Assembly (NCBI RefSeq): GCF_008084905.1
Contig: NZ_VSFC01000062.1
Span: 331,381 to 395,380 of the forward strand
Source: Xanthomarina maritima
GTDB lineage: Bacteria > Bacteroidota > Bacteroidia > Flavobacteriales > Flavobacteriaceae
DNA: 64,000 nt
Direction of reading: 5' to 3'
A model generated the notes under the pieces. That model saw only the letters and a program-made list of their open reading frames with translations. It did not search any database and was not told the origin of the DNA. Shown piece after piece: positions 7,262-15,891 of this stretch (within the stretch, counting starts at the first letter, position 1; every line of letters starts with the position of its first letter). The position numbers and the translations under genes are program-made.

Positions 7262-10200
7262 ATGAAAAAATTTTCCCTATTAATTTTTGGAGTATTATTA
7301 GTTTCTTTATTTACATTATTTGTTATAAAGAATAATAATATTTCAACTAATGAAGAATCTTTAGTTTCTGTTGAAGAATTAAAACAAAAACATAAAGAAA
7401 ATCTAGAAAAAAGCCCTTTTACAGAAAGCCTTAAATTATCTAAAGAAGAAAGAAAGGCAAATGGATTGCCTCCTAACAAATATAATGAAGAGATGTGGGA
7501 GTTAACCATGAATCCTGCATTAGGAAGACCTACCCCAGAAAAAGTTGCTGAATTACAAAGGCAACTTCTAGAAGAAAGAAGACAAGATCTGTTAAATGGG
7601 CGAGTACCTGGTGATGCTATAGATAATGGTTGGTTAGAACGTGGCCCAAATAATGTAGGTGGTAGAACTAGAGCATTAATGTTCGATCCAACTGATGCAA
7701 ATAATAATGTTGTTTTTGCTGGTGGAGTAAGTGGTGGATTATGGAAGAATACGGATATTTCTAATGCAAGTAGTGTTTGGACAAGAGTAGATATTCCAGA
7801 AAACCTTGCTGTATCAGTAATTACATACGACCCAAATAATCCTAGTACTTTTTATGTAGGTACAGGAGAATCTTATGTAGGACATACAGATGGTTCAGTA
7901 AACGGAGATGGATTATGGAAATCTACAGATGCTGGGGAAACATGGACTAATATATTTGGTGGAAATACAGGGACAAGTTACTTTGTATCTGCTTCTACCA
8001 TAACGGTAAATTCTCCTTCAGGAATTGCTGGAGACTATCAATCTTATCCAACAACAGCTTTTGGTACAGAAATAACATCAACAATTATTGCAGATTTTGT
8101 TTTAGCTAATGATGGAACTGGAGTTCCAACAGAAGCTTGTAATTCTTTTGGACCAAGTGCAGCAGGTAAAATTGCAGTTATAAGAAGAGGAGATTGTCCA
8201 TTTGTTGATAAGGTATTAAACGCTCAAAATGCAGGTGCCGTTGGAGTTATAATGATGAATAATGTGCCAGGTGAACCTGTCCCAATGGGTGGAACAAATG
8301 GATCAATTACTATTCCATCTGTAATGATAAGTATGTCAGATGGTGATATTTTAGAAGCAGCAATGGCTTCTGGTACGGTTAATGGTTCTTTAAACCCATC
8401 TAGTGGAGATTTTACTGCTATGGTTGTTCCAGGTGTTCAACAAATTAACGATGTAAAAGTTAGAAATAATGGTGGTAATTCTGAAATTTATGTAGCAGCT
8501 GGAGATGCGGTTTATGGCTCTTCAAATGCAGCAACTACTATAGGAGGACTTACTTATGGGATGTATAAATCTGTAGATGGAGGAGCAAACTGGTCTTATA
8601 TAGATTTACCTTTAACTGCTGATGGACATAAACATGCACCAAATGATATAGAGATTGGTCCAAATGGTAAAATTTGGATGTCTACTACAAATAGTCATTT
8701 ATATGGAGATGGTGGTGGCAAAGTATTTTCTTCAACAGATGGAAATACTTTTACACAAGTATATGCAATTAATGGTGCAGCTAGAACACAAATTGCAGTT
8801 TCTTCTACAGTTGCAGATAAAGTTTATGTGCTTGCAGAAACATCAACTGGTGTTACAATTAAAAAAACTACTTCAGCTTTCGTGCCTATATTTCTTGTGC
8901 AAAACAAAGCACTACCAACAGATGCTGATCCAGGTGTCACTCCTGAATTTACAAGAGGACAGGCTTGGTTCGACTTAATGTTAGAAGTAGACCCAACAAA
9001 TGATGAAATTGTATATGTTGGTGGAATCGATTTATTTAAATCTACAAATGGTGCTACAACATGGAATCAATTCTCGCATTGGTATGGTGGTTTTGGATTT
9101 CAAGAAGTTCATTCAGATCAACATATAGCTGCTTTTGGACATGGAGATTCTAATAAAGTTATATTTGGTAACGATGGAGGTGTGTATTATTCTGCTAATG
9201 GAGGAACAACAACTCAGTCAAGAAATGTTGGATATAACACATCTCAGTTTTACACTGCAGGCGTAGCTCCTACAACTGCACTTTCTGGAGATTACTTCGC
9301 TGGTGGGTTACAAGATAATGGGACTCAATTATTACAAAATGCTAATCCGAATGGTGTCGATGATGCCATAGAACCTTATGGAGGAGATGGTGCATATACC
9401 TTTTTTGATCAAGATGGTACAGATAGATACTTTATAAGAAATTATGTTTACAATAGCGGAATTAATTTACGTCATTTAAATGCAGATGGATCTCTTGGTA
9501 CTAATGTTACAATTAATAATGAAGGTGCTAGTAATGGAGCTTTTATTAATCCACAAGCTTTAGATTCTAATTTAGATATATTATATTCTAACTATTCATC
9601 AGGAGGCGTGTTTGTTATAAAAAGATATTCTGGTATTAAGTCTGCTGCCACTTTAACAAGTTCAGATTTAACCAATGCAACAGAACTGACAACTACTCCA
9701 ACTGCATTTACAGTCTCAACGCATACAACAGGTTCTTCAAAATTATTAGTTGGAACAAGACTTGGTGATGTTATTTTAGTTGAAAACGCGAATACAGCTT
9801 CACCAACATGGACTAATTTAGATGGAAATGTATTAGTAGGAAGTGTTTCAGATTTAGAATTTGGGCAATCAGATAATGATATTTTTGTAACGATGCATAA
9901 TTATGGTGTAAACAATGTTTGGTATACAAGTGATGGTGGAACAACTTGGGAAGCTAAAGATGGAGATTTACCAGATTTACCAGTAAAAGCAATTTTACAG
10001 AACCCTTTAAATTTAGAGGAAGTAATTATTGGAACTGAACTAGGTGTTTGGTATACTAATAATTTTTCTGCTTCTTCACCAACTTGGCGTTCAGCTTTTA
10101 ATGGCATGAGTAATGTAAAAGTATTAGATTTAGATTTAAGAGATGATAACATGGTGTTTGCTGCAACGCATGGTAGAGGTATTTTTTCTGGAATGTTTAC

Positions 10201-10477
10201 TCCAGATTTCTTAAGTGTAGAAGAAAATACATTAGCATCAGATTTAACTTTGTATCCAACTGTTTCAAATGGTGAAATTACTATTTCAGCTAAATCAAAT
10301 ATTGGAAAAATAAATTTAGCAATCTATAACTTAAGCGGTCAATTAATTTATAATTCTGCTTTAGACATGAGTACTAATAATAGAAAACAGTTGTCTTTAG
10401 ATTTAAGTTCTGGATTATACTTAGCTAAGTTTTCAAAAGGAAGTTTTACTGAAACTAAAAAGTTTATAATCAAATAA
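7262..10477 (+). CDS. T9SS-secreted protein with sortilin/BNR-like repeats and an inserted PA domain
   Basis: 1071 residues. An N-terminal hydrophobic signal (about 5-22) is followed by a charged pro-region and then beta-propeller repeats with Asp-box-like turns (STDAGETWTNI, SVDGGANWSYI, STDGNTFTQV, TSDGGTTWEAK), as in VPS10/sortilin and glycosidase-like propellers. At about 275-380 a protease-associated (PA) domain interrupts the propeller (GKIAVIRRGDCPFVDKVLNAQNAGAVGVI). The last 75 residues are a type-A T9SS sorting domain (LYPTVSNGEITIS ... GLYLAKFSKG...KKFIIK). No protease or glycosidase active site is visible, so a binding or adhesive role is likelier. Secretion via the outer-membrane T9SS is known for this tail. 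Confidence 0.85.
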   Translation: MKKFSLLIFGVLLVSLFTLFVIKNNNISTNEESLVSVEELKQKHKENLEKSPFTESLKLSKEERKANGLPPNKYNEEMWELTMNPALGRPTPEKVAELQRQLLEERRQDLLNGRVPGDAIDNGWLERGPNNVGGRTRALMFDPTDANNNVVFAGGVSGGLWKNTDISNASSVWTRVDIPENLAVSVITYDPNNPSTFYVGTGESYVGHTDGSVNGDGLWKSTDAGETWTNIFGGNTGTSYFVSASTITVNSPSGIAGDYQSYPTTAFGTEITSTIIADFVLANDGTGVPTEACNSFGPSAAGKIAVIRRGDCPFVDKVLNAQNAGAVGVIMMNNVPGEPVPMGGTNGSITIPSVMISMSDGDILEAAMASGTVNGSLNPSSGDFTAMVVPGVQQINDVKVRNNGGNSEIYVAAGDAVYGSSNAATTIGGLTYGMYKSVDGGANWSYIDLPLTADGHKHAPNDIEIGPNGKIWMSTTNSHLYGDGGGKVFSSTDGNTFTQVYAINGAARTQIAVSSTVADKVYVLAETSTGVTIKKTTSAFVPIFLVQNKALPTDADPGVTPEFTRGQAWFDLMLEVDPTNDEIVYVGGIDLFKSTNGATTWNQFSHWYGGFGFQEVHSDQHIAAFGHGDSNKVIFGNDGGVYYSANGGTTTQSRNVGYNTSQFYTAGVAPTTALSGDYFAGGLQDNGTQLLQNANPNGVDDAIEPYGGDGAYTFFDQDGTDRYFIRNYVYNSGINLRHLNADGSLGTNVTINNEGASNGAFINPQALDSNLDILYSNYSSGGVFVIKRYSGIKSAATLTSSDLTNATELTTTPTAFTVSTHTTGSSKLLVGTRLGDVILVENANTASPTWTNLDGNVLVGSVSDLEFGQSDNDIFVTMHNYGVNNVWYTSDGGTTWEAKDGDLPDLPVKAILQNPLNLEEVIIGTELGVWYTNNFSASSPTWRSAFNGMSNVKVLDLDLRDDNMVFAATHGRGIFSGMFTPDFLSVEENTLASDLTLYPTVSNGEITISAKSNIGKINLAIYNLSGQLIYNSALDMSTNNRKQLSLDLSSGLYLAKFSKGSFTETKKFIIK

Positions 10478-10495
10478 GATTATTATATTTTATAT

Positions 10496-10531
10496 ATAAA
10501 AAGAGGTGACTATTAGTTGCCTCTTTTTTTT
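10496..10531. terminator. Bidirectional intrinsic terminator
   Basis: Stem AAGAGGTGAC/GTTGCCTCTT (10501-10525, two G.U pairs possible) with loop TATTA, T8 on the plus strand and T5 on the minus strand, between convergent genes. Confidence 0.75.
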
Positions 10532-10540
10532 AATACATAA

Positions 10541-12316
10541 TTATTTTAAAAAATTTAAAATGATTTTGTAGATGTTTTGAGAATCTATTTGGCAATCTAA
10601 TTGTAATTCTTCAACTAACCCATGCTCGATAAATTCGTCAGGAATTCCTATTAATTTTACGGTGTTTTTGTAATTATACTGCGAAGCAAATTCCAAAATA
10701 GAACTTCCAAAGCCACCTTTTATACATCCTTCCTCAACTGTAACAATTGTTTCATAAGAATTAAAGATAGTGTGAAGTAATGTTTCATCTAGAGGTTTAA
10801 CAAATCGCATATCATAATGAGAAACGATTTGAGGTTCTGGTAACAATTTAATGGCTTCAGTACAGTTTCTAGAAATTGTTCCAATACTTAGAATTGCAAT
10901 TTTATCCCCTGTTTGTAATTGAATTCCGGTTCCAATTTTAATTTCATTAAATGGTTGTTTCCAATCTAAAGTAACACCTCTTCCTCTTGGGTATCTAATG
11001 ACAATTGGATGTTTTAATTTCCCCAATTGAGATGTATACATCATATTACGAAGCTCTACTTCGTTTCTTGGTGCAAAAATGATGAGGTTTGGAATGCATC
11101 GCAAATAAGCTAAATCAAAAACACCATGATGTGTTGCTCCATCTTGACCAACTATTCCAGCGCGATCTAAACAAAAAATAACAGGTAAATTTTGTAAAGC
11201 CACATCATGTATAACTTGATCGTAAGCTCGTTGTAAAAAGGTAGAGTAAATATTGCAAAATGGAATATAACCCTGAGTAACCATACCAGCAGCTAGAGTG
11301 ACGGCATGTTGTTCAGCAATACCAACATCGAAAGCACGATCTGGAATTTCTTCCATCATGTATTTTAAAGAACTTCCAGTAGGCATAGCTGGAGTAATTC
11401 CTATAATAAGTTTGTTTTTTTTAGCTAATTCAAGAATGGTTAACCCAAAAACATCTTGATATTTTGGAGGTTGTTTGACACTCGATTTTGAAACTAATTC
11501 ACCAGTTTCTGCATCGAATTTTCCAGGTGCATGGTATGTAACCTGATTGTCCTCTGCTTGCTTTAAGCCTTTGCCTTTTTTTGTTATAACATGTAAAAAT
11601 TTTGGACCTTTTACTGTTTTTAATCTTTCTAACTCAGATATTAACTGAGGTAAATTATGTCCATCAATTGGGCCAGAATAATCAAAATTTAAAGCTTCAA
11701 ATATATTATCTTGTTTTTGAGTCCCTTTTTTTACATTCGTTAGATACTGTTTTAAAGCTCCAACTGAAGGGTCTATACCAATGGCATTGTCATTTAATAT
11801 TACAAGTAAATTAGTGCTAGTTACACCAGCATGATTTAAACCTTCAAAAGCCATTCCACTAGCAATAGAAGCGTCTCCAATAACTGCAATATGTTGTTTA
11901 GAATATTCTCCTTTTAATTGCGATGCAATGGCCATACCTAAAGCAGCCGAAATAGAAGTAGAAGAATGGCCAACACCAAAAACGTCATATTCACTTTCTT
12001 CTCTTTTAGGAAAACCACTTATCCCATGTAATTGTCTATTAGTGTCAAATATCTCTCTTCTTCCAGTTAATATCTTATGTCCATAAGCTTGATGACCAAC
12101 ATCCCAAATAAGTAAATCTTCTGGTGTGTTAAATACATAGTGTATAGCTATAGTAAGTTCAATTACACCTAAGCTGGCTCCTAAATGGCCTTCTTTTGTT
12201 GCAACAATTTTTATTATAAATTCCCTTAACTCTTTGGCTAGTTGAGGTAATTGTCTAGAATCTAGTCTGCGTATCTCTTCTGAAGAATTTATTGTTTTTA
12301 AAAGATCTGAACTCAT
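10541..12316 (-). CDS. dxs: 1-deoxy-D-xylulose-5-phosphate synthase
   Basis: 591 residues, a little shorter than the usual 610-640 but typical of this phylum. Condenses pyruvate and glyceraldehyde 3-phosphate with thiamine diphosphate, first step of the MEP isoprenoid pathway. Seen: GHQAYGHKILTGR near residue 80, the ThDP signature region GDASIASGMAFEGLNHAG...NDN, DVGIAEQHAVTLAAGMV with the conserved Glu, DRAGIVGQDGATHHGVFDL, and a transketolase C-terminal domain. Single-gene transcript convergent with the propeller gene. It supplies precursors for the polyprenyl synthase at 27.8 kb. Confidence 0.96.
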   Translation of the reverse strand: MSSDLLKTINSSEEIRRLDSRQLPQLAKELREFIIKIVATKEGHLGASLGVIELTIAIHYVFNTPEDLLIWDVGHQAYGHKILTGRREIFDTNRQLHGISGFPKREESEYDVFGVGHSSTSISAALGMAIASQLKGEYSKQHIAVIGDASIASGMAFEGLNHAGVTSTNLLVILNDNAIGIDPSVGALKQYLTNVKKGTQKQDNIFEALNFDYSGPIDGHNLPQLISELERLKTVKGPKFLHVITKKGKGLKQAEDNQVTYHAPGKFDAETGELVSKSSVKQPPKYQDVFGLTILELAKKNKLIIGITPAMPTGSSLKYMMEEIPDRAFDVGIAEQHAVTLAAGMVTQGYIPFCNIYSTFLQRAYDQVIHDVALQNLPVIFCLDRAGIVGQDGATHHGVFDLAYLRCIPNLIIFAPRNEVELRNMMYTSQLGKLKHPIVIRYPRGRGVTLDWKQPFNEIKIGTGIQLQTGDKIAILSIGTISRNCTEAIKLLPEPQIVSHYDMRFVKPLDETLLHTIFNSYETIVTVEEGCIKGGFGSSILEFASQYNYKNTVKLIGIPDEFIEHGLVEELQLDCQIDSQNIYKIILNFLK

Positions 12317-12412
12317 TCGTATAAAATATTCAGTAAAATTATTAAAATAGATAGAATATCTACTAAGATGTTAATATTTTACTTATTTAATATGTAAATT
12401 GGAATATTGCAG

Positions 12413-12420
12413 TATATTTG
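12413..12420 (+). promoter_or_regulatory. -7 element of the M36 peptidase gene
   Basis: TATATTTG, a full match to TAnnTTTG, 34 bp before the ATG at 12455. No clear TTG at the expected distance. Confidence 0.5.
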
Positions 12421-12454
12421 AAAAATTCACTTAATATCTAATAATTTATTTAAA

Positions 12455-15127
12455 ATGAAAAAAAATTACATCCAAAATTTTATGGTAATAGGATTGTTAT
12501 TTTTTGGGTTACTAGGGTATTCTCAACATGCTTTAGATAATTCAGAATATGGCAATGTTATTCAAACGTATTTAGCTCAAAATCAAGCAAAATATAAAAT
12601 TTCTGCAAATGATATTGAAGATTTATACGTAAACAAAGAGTACTTCTCTAAAAGCACTAAAATAAACCATGTATATGTAAATCAAAGATATCAAGGTATT
12701 GAAATACATAATGCCATTTCAAGTGTTGCAATTAAAGACAATGCTGTATTTTATTATGCAAATAATTTAATTGGGAATATTAGCCAAAAAGTAAATACAA
12801 TAATGCCTCAAATAAATGCACAACGTGCCATTGAAAATGCTGTAACTCAATTAAATTTAGGAAGCATTCAAGGGCTAGAATTGATTTCAGGTAATGACAA
12901 AGAATTTTTATTTACTAGTGGTAATGTGTCACAAGTAAATATTCCTGTGAAGTTAGTTTATACTTTAACAGAACAAAATGAATTAAAACTTTCTTGGGAT
13001 TTAAGCATAAATACTTTAGATAATAAACACTGGTGGAGTATTAGAGTTGATGCAATTTCAGGAATAATTCTTGATAGAAACGATTGGACAATATCATGTG
13101 ATTTTGGTGATGGAAATCATGCTAATCATACTAATCATGCATCATCTAAAAATGAAGACATTTCATTATTTAAATCAAATGCATTTGTAGCAGATGGTTC
13201 TCAATATAATGTGTTTGCTTTTCCAGTAGAAGCTCCTAGTTTTGGAGGAAGAACGTTATTAAGTTCACCAGCAGACGATGTTGCTTCTCCTTACGGATGG
13301 CATGATACAAATGGAACTGCAGGTGCAGAATATACTATTACTAGAGGAAATAATGTTTATGCTTATGATGACATAGCAGCAGCAAATACTCCTGGAACTT
13401 CTCCTGATGGAACAGGGTCTTTAAATTTCGATTTCCCTTTAGATATTAATCAAGATCCAAGTGGATATCTAAATGTGTCATTAACAAATTTGTTTTATGT
13501 AAGTAACATAATGCATGATGTTTGGTATCAATATGGATTTGATGAAGCTTCGGGGAATTTTCAAGAAAATAATTATGGAAATGGTGGTTTAGGTGGTGAT
13601 TCTGTAGATGCTCAAGGCCAAGATGGTGGAGGAACAGATAATGCTAATTTTTCAACACCTTCTGATGGTAATAATCCTAGAATGCAAATGTATTTATGGT
13701 CAGCACCAGGTGGAATACAAAACTTAGTAAACGTAAATAATAGTTCTGTTGCAGGTCCATACCCAGCAGTAAACCCTGCTACAACGCCACCAAATAATAT
13801 TACAGGAATAGGTAGCACACCAGTAACAGCCGATTTAATGTTAGTAAATGATGGGTCTGGAACTCCAACAGAAGGTTGTAATCCTATTGCTAGTGTTGCA
13901 GGTAAAATTGCCGTTATTAGAAGAGGGAATTGTCCATTTGTAGATAAAATTCAAAACGCTCAAGATGCTGGAGCTGTAGCTGTTATAGTGGTAAACCATA
14001 ACAACCCAGATAACGACCCAGCTTACGTGCCTTATGTAAATATGGCTGGAGAAACCAATCCCGTATTTACTATTCCTTCAGTATTTATGAATTATGATAA
14101 TGGTGAAATATTAATAGCTGCTATGCAATCTGAAACGTTAAATGTTACTTTGCAAGGAACAGAAGCTTATATGATAGATGGAAGTTTTGATAATGGAATT
14201 GTAGCTCATGAATATGGCCACGGGATTTCAAACAGACTTACAGGTGGTAGTAGTGTTAACTGTTTATCTAATTCTGAACAAATGGGCGAAGGTTGGTCAG
14301 ACTGGTTCGCTTTAATGTTAACTATGAAGCCTGGAGATCAACCAGAAGACCCAAGAGGTATTGGTACTTATGCCTTTGGTGAACCAACTGATGGATTAGG
14401 TATTAGATTAGCACCTTATAGTACAGATTTTTCAATTAACGACTATACATATATTGATACTAACGACACAAATGTAGCTGTCCCTCATGGTATGGGCTTT
14501 ATTTGGGCAACAGTAATCTGGGATTTAACCTGGGCTTATGTAGATAAATACGGTTTTGATGAAGACCTTTTTAATGGAACAGGTGGAAACAATAAAGTGA
14601 TGCAAGTTGTTATGGACGGGTTAAAATTACAAGGTTGTAATCCTGGTTTTGTAGCAGGAAGAAATGGTATTTTAGCAGCAGATATGGCTTTAACAGGTGG
14701 TGAAGACCAATGTTTAATTTGGGAAGTATTCGCGAACAGAGGAGTTGGTGCAGCTGCATCTCAAGGATTTGGTTTTTCTAGAACAGATCAAGTGGAAGAC
14801 TTTGCACTTCCAAATTTTGATGACGAGAACAGTCCTTATTATGGTGATAATGCTAACTGTACAAGTTTAAGTGTGGAAGAATTTAATTCTAGTAGTTATA
14901 AAGTTTATCCAAATCCAACGAATGGTCGTTTATTTGTTAAAACAGCTAAAAACTATGGTGAAGTAACTATGACTCTTACTGATATTAATGGTAGACAAGT
15001 GCTTTCTAAGAAAGTAGAATTATTTAACGAAGTGGAAATTGATGTTAATAAATTACAGTCTGGTATTTATATTTTAAGTATTAATGGACAATCATTTAGT
15101 GCAAACCATAAGGTTATTAAAAACTAA
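12455..15127 (+). CDS. Secreted M36 (fungalysin-type) zinc metallopeptidase with PA domain and T9SS sorting tail
   Basis: 890 residues. Signal peptide about 1-23; FTP-type propeptide about 40-220; catalytic domain with HEYGHGISNRL (HExxH, His585, Glu586, His589) and the downstream EGWSDW glutamate; a PA domain (about 465-570, GKIAVIRRGNCPFVDKIQNAQ) inserted just before the zinc site. The last 75 residues are a type-A T9SS domain (YKVYPNPTNGRLFVK ... IYILSINGQ...HKVIKN). Acts outside the cell as a broad protease after propeptide removal. Its PA domain closely resembles that of the protein at 7262, suggesting domain exchange between the two. Monocistronic, with its own terminator. Confidence 0.93.
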   Translation: MKKNYIQNFMVIGLLFFGLLGYSQHALDNSEYGNVIQTYLAQNQAKYKISANDIEDLYVNKEYFSKSTKINHVYVNQRYQGIEIHNAISSVAIKDNAVFYYANNLIGNISQKVNTIMPQINAQRAIENAVTQLNLGSIQGLELISGNDKEFLFTSGNVSQVNIPVKLVYTLTEQNELKLSWDLSINTLDNKHWWSIRVDAISGIILDRNDWTISCDFGDGNHANHTNHASSKNEDISLFKSNAFVADGSQYNVFAFPVEAPSFGGRTLLSSPADDVASPYGWHDTNGTAGAEYTITRGNNVYAYDDIAAANTPGTSPDGTGSLNFDFPLDINQDPSGYLNVSLTNLFYVSNIMHDVWYQYGFDEASGNFQENNYGNGGLGGDSVDAQGQDGGGTDNANFSTPSDGNNPRMQMYLWSAPGGIQNLVNVNNSSVAGPYPAVNPATTPPNNITGIGSTPVTADLMLVNDGSGTPTEGCNPIASVAGKIAVIRRGNCPFVDKIQNAQDAGAVAVIVVNHNNPDNDPAYVPYVNMAGETNPVFTIPSVFMNYDNGEILIAAMQSETLNVTLQGTEAYMIDGSFDNGIVAHEYGHGISNRLTGGSSVNCLSNSEQMGEGWSDWFALMLTMKPGDQPEDPRGIGTYAFGEPTDGLGIRLAPYSTDFSINDYTYIDTNDTNVAVPHGMGFIWATVIWDLTWAYVDKYGFDEDLFNGTGGNNKVMQVVMDGLKLQGCNPGFVAGRNGILAADMALTGGEDQCLIWEVFANRGVGAAASQGFGFSRTDQVEDFALPNFDDENSPYYGDNANCTSLSVEEFNSSSYKVYPNPTNGRLFVKTAKNYGEVTMTLTDINGRQVLSKKVELFNEVEIDVNKLQSGIYILSINGQSFSANHKVIKN

Positions 15128-15147
15128 TTGACTTTAAATAATATTTT

Positions 15148-15184
15148 AAAGGCAGCTAATGTTATTTAGCTGCCTTTTTTTATT
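15148..15184 (+). terminator. Intrinsic terminator after the M36 peptidase
   Basis: 12-bp stem AAAGGCAGCTAA/TTAGCTGCCTTT (15148-15177) followed by a T-run. Confidence 0.85.
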
Positions 15185-15193
15185 TTTACAGTT

Positions 15194-15643
15194 ATGGAAA
15201 ACATATTTGATGATGTTTATTTTATGAAAAAAGCACTTCAAGAAGCCGAAATGGCATTTGAAAAAGGCGAAATTCCAGTTGGTACAGTTATAGTTGTCGA
15301 TAACCGGATTATTGCTAGAGCACATAATTTAACCCAGCTTTTAAACGATGTTACTGCTCATGCAGAAATGCAAGCCATTACTGCAGCTTCAAATTTTTTA
15401 GGTGGAAAATATCTTCAAAATTGTACGCTTTATGTGACTTTAGAACCATGCCAGATGTGTGCTGGAGCTTTATATTGGAGTCAGATATCAAAAATAGTAT
15501 ATGGAGCTAGAGATGAAGAACGTGGTTGTATTAATATGAAAACAAAATTACATCCTAAAACTACTATTGAAGGAGGCGTTTTAGCAGAAGAAGCTTCGCA
15601 GTTACTAAAACGGTTTTTTATAGAAAGAAGAAATTTAAACTAA
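15194..15643 (+). CDS. tadA: tRNA-specific adenosine deaminase (A34 to inosine)
   Basis: 149 residues. Zinc ligands and proton shuttle are visible: His56-Ala-Glu58 (TAHAEMQAI) and Cys86-x-x-Cys89 (LEPCQMCAGALYW). It deaminates adenosine 34 of tRNA-Arg(ACG) so that it can read CGN codons. The close RARDEERG-like segment (VYGARDEERGCI) agrees with TadA rather than with nucleoside or riboflavin deaminases. It starts just past the M36 terminator and overlaps the convergent 83-residue gene by 4 bp at its 3' end. Confidence 0.93.
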   Translation: MENIFDDVYFMKKALQEAEMAFEKGEIPVGTVIVVDNRIIARAHNLTQLLNDVTAHAEMQAITAASNFLGGKYLQNCTLYVTLEPCQMCAGALYWSQISKIVYGARDEERGCINMKTKLHPKTTIEGGVLAEEASQLLKRFFIERRNLN

Positions 15644-15891
15644 GCATCTTTTTTTTCTTTATACTCACGCATTTTTTCTAAACTTTCTTTTGTTATCATA
15701 TAGTCTTTAACATTTTTATCTTTCCATCTATAATATGAAAATAATGGAAAAACTAATATGAAAAGACCAACAACTCCAAATCCAATTAATTTTTCTGAAT
15801 ATTCTAAATCTAACAAATAACCAGCAAGAATACTTCCAACAGAAAGGATTAAGATAATAAGAGTAATTATTTTTATAGCAAAAGTTGTCAT
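15640..15891 (-). CDS. Small two-helix membrane protein, unknown
   Basis: 83 residues with two hydrophobic segments (about 5-27 and 34-52) and a charged C-terminal tail (ESLEKMREYKEKKDA). No family recognised. Its ATG overlaps the stop of the ClC gene by one base, so it is the last gene of the leftward operon from 19017 and probably co-translated with the channel. Confidence 0.7.
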   Translation of the reverse strand: MTTFAIKIITLIILILSVGSILAGYLLDLEYSEKLIGFGVVGLFILVFPLFSYYRWKDKNVKDYMITKESLEKMREYKEKKDA

